This document shows, piece after piece, positions 23,820-64,000 of a DNA stretch of 64,000 bases; positions within the stretch are counted from its first letter, which is position 1, and the number at the start of each line of letters is the position of its first letter. The stretch is from Papio anubis. Lineage: Eukaryota; Chordata; Mammalia; Primates; Cercopithecidae. The notes below the pieces were generated by a model. That model was not told the origin of the DNA and made no database searches. It was given only the letters and a program-made list of their open reading frames with translations. The stretch covers positions 89,885,181-89,949,180 of the forward strand of contig NC_044984.1 in NCBI RefSeq assembly GCF_008728515.1, written 5' to 3'. Position numbers and translations under genes: made by a program.

Positions 23820-24689
23820 GGTTTACCAACTTTTACATTGCTAGCAATCAAGTAGGGAAAACAATTTAAAATCTAAATAGGGATAGATTTAGAGAGATAA
23901 ATAAAGATATGCACAAGAATAAGAGAAGCAGTTTTTATTAGTATTATTGGATAGGTGCAGCCTGAACCTTTAAGACAGAGAATGTAAATTTATGCAGCTG
24001 CGGTCAGAGCCTGTGTGAGGTTTACTGTAAACCCATTGGCAAGAAGGCTCTTAAAGACATTTTTGATGCCCATGAAGCTTGGTGCCTAGTTTAAAACTAA
24101 TGAAAACACCTAAACTCTCTAGGTGGACAAAGCCATATTCAGGAGAAATTGAGGAGTTGGTGCAGGCAGCCAATCACAGTCCACTTACGCCACAAACTAA
24201 ATCTCAAACTGCGGTTTGAACATGAGGCTCAAAACATAAGAATTAAAGAAATGGGCAAAATTCAATTAGTTTCTGGTGAAACGTCCTAAATCCAAAAGAA
24301 AGGTGACCGGAAACAGAGAAAATGGAGTGTGATCTTTTGCATTAATGAGAGATACCGTGTCCCCGTGTGTCAGAACCTGTCATTCTTGTCCTGAATTGGA
24401 AAGTGAGCGGAGTGTGACGGGATCCCATCCATCTTGAACCGTCCGGGGTTGAGTAGTACAAGAAACTGATACGGAACTCCAGCTTCCAAAATTCTCTCCA
24501 GTGCCTACAGAGCCTCCAGGAGAGCTGTGATTGGGAATGTCAACGCAGATTTGATTAAATCTTAGATTTAAGAGATATGTGGAGTCAAGACAATAGGAAA
24601 GTGTACAAGTGAACACATTTCTTAGCCCGTTTCCCCACTGCCTGTGTGATTTATAAAAACGCAAATATAAAATATTTCCGTTCCAGCAG

Positions 24690-25047
24690 AGACGCCGCTT
24701 GCTCCTGCGGGTTGCCCCCCTCCACAGGCATCTCCAGCTGACTCTAGAGCTCAAGCTCCCCTTTAAACTTCACCCTGCGCAAGCAGATTTGCACTGGGAA
24801 TGCCCGAGGCACCGGACGAAGCAGTCGAGTCTGGCCCCAGTCAACTCCCGCCAGGAGGGGCTCCAAGCCGAGACTCCAGCACGCCCGGCCCGAAGCTAGC
24901 TCGACACCCTCAGCTGAGTCGTCCGCCGTCCCAGCATTCCCTGCGACCTTACCATCGAGAGCCGCTTCCGGCGTGGTTGGTGTAGGCGGTGGAGAAGGAG
25001 CGGGCCCTCGCCGCTCTGTCTCATTCCCTCGCGCTCTCTCGGGCAAC
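24690..25047 (+). promoter_or_regulatory. METAP2: METAP2 CpG-rich promoter and 5' UTR
   Basis: CpG density rises sharply from about 24690 and falls after about 25330, spanning exon 1. There is no TATA box. An ETS-type site GCTTCCGGCG lies at 24964-24973, about 75 bases before the start codon and near where transcription should begin. A TGCGCA NRF1-like half-site lies at 24776-24781. These are usual parts of a housekeeping promoter. The exact start of transcription cannot be read from sequence. Confidence 0.75.
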
Positions 25048-63771
<38,724 letters not shown>

Positions 63772-64000
63772 ACTTAGTCCAAAGCCACCTCAACACCTTT
63801 ATTTTCTAAGCTTTGTTGGAAAACATTATACCAGAATTAATTTGCAACATGTTGTCTGTTTTAACAGTGGACCCATGTAATACTTTTATCCATATTTAAA
63901 AAAGAAGGAATTTGATCAAAGGCAAACCATCTAATGTAATTAACCAACGAAAAAGCTTTCAGGACTTTTAAATGCTAACTGTTTTTCCCCTTCCTGTCTA
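63772..64000 (+). other. METAP2: Start of METAP2 3' UTR
   Basis: Sequence after the stop holds no AATAAA or ATTAAA, so the UTR continues beyond the window. Confidence 0.85.

Larger units (their letters stand above)
9436..24690. other. Intergenic region, no supportable gene
   Basis: No open frame here is better than Alu or L1 readthrough. The repeats are listed separately. The pieces 9436-10200, 10551-10900, 11220-11535, 12500-12800, 13880-14400, 14870-15245, 17290-17610, 21000-21400, 22375-22720 and 23015-23500 look like unique or very old repeat DNA. 23820-24690 is unique sequence leading to the METAP2 promoter. Confidence 0.8.

Noticed and set aside
63772..64000. METAP2 poly(A) site
   Set aside because: No AATAAA or ATTAAA is present before the window ends.

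Overview
The window is primate nuclear DNA, most likely from an Old World monkey (Cercopithecidae, for example macaque or baboon). It is dense with dimeric Alu elements, L1, MIR and MaLR repeats. Several of the youngest-looking Alus (38949, 49234, 56587, 58781) carry a variant of AluY with GATCCGGCCACTGCACTCC, ACTAGCCGGGCGA and GGCTCAAGCC wording, which I know from cercopithecid AluYR-type subfamilies rather than from human AluY. The species call rests on recall of those signatures; no alignment was possible.

Layout. (1) 1-9435: a defective class I (gammaretrovirus-like, ERV1) endogenous provirus on the minus strand. It has a 5' LTR at 8939-9435, primer-binding-site remnant, long leader, gag, protease, reverse transcriptase, RNase H, integrase and a decayed env split by an Alu. 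Its 3' LTR runs off the left edge. All coding parts are broken. (2) 9436-24690: intergenic DNA without a supportable gene, made mostly of Alus on both strands, three old dispersed repeats, and a 719-bp solo LTR (19486-20204) that landed inside an Alu. (3) 24690-25330: a CpG-rich promoter and first exon. (4) 25048-63771: the full coding region of METAP2 (methionine aminopeptidase 2) on the plus strand. It has eleven coding exons joined by GT-AG introns and predicts 478 residues with every metal-binding and catalytic residue in place. (5) 63772-64000: the start of the METAP2 3' UTR, with no poly(A) signal before the edge.

The METAP2 introns hold most of the window's repeats. Intron 2 contains a near-perfect 37-bp inverted repeat (32893-33000) and a MIR interrupted by a copy of an intron 1 segment. 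Intron 7 contains a long antisense L1 broken up by Alus and a THE1-type LTR. Intron 8 contains a 499-bp solo ERV1 LTR (58098-58596) with a perfect 4-bp target duplication, a TATA box and a poly(A) signal, inserted antisense to the gene within an Alu.

There is one functional protein gene. The rest is transposon history. I see no CRISPR array, operon, tRNA or rRNA gene, and no undescribed gene system. The observations most worth checking are the lineage-specific LTR in intron 8, the intron 2 hairpin, the apparent template-switch insertion in intron 2, and two splice-site arrangements in METAP2 (a tandem CAGCAG acceptor at exon 2 and a decoy AG before exon 5).
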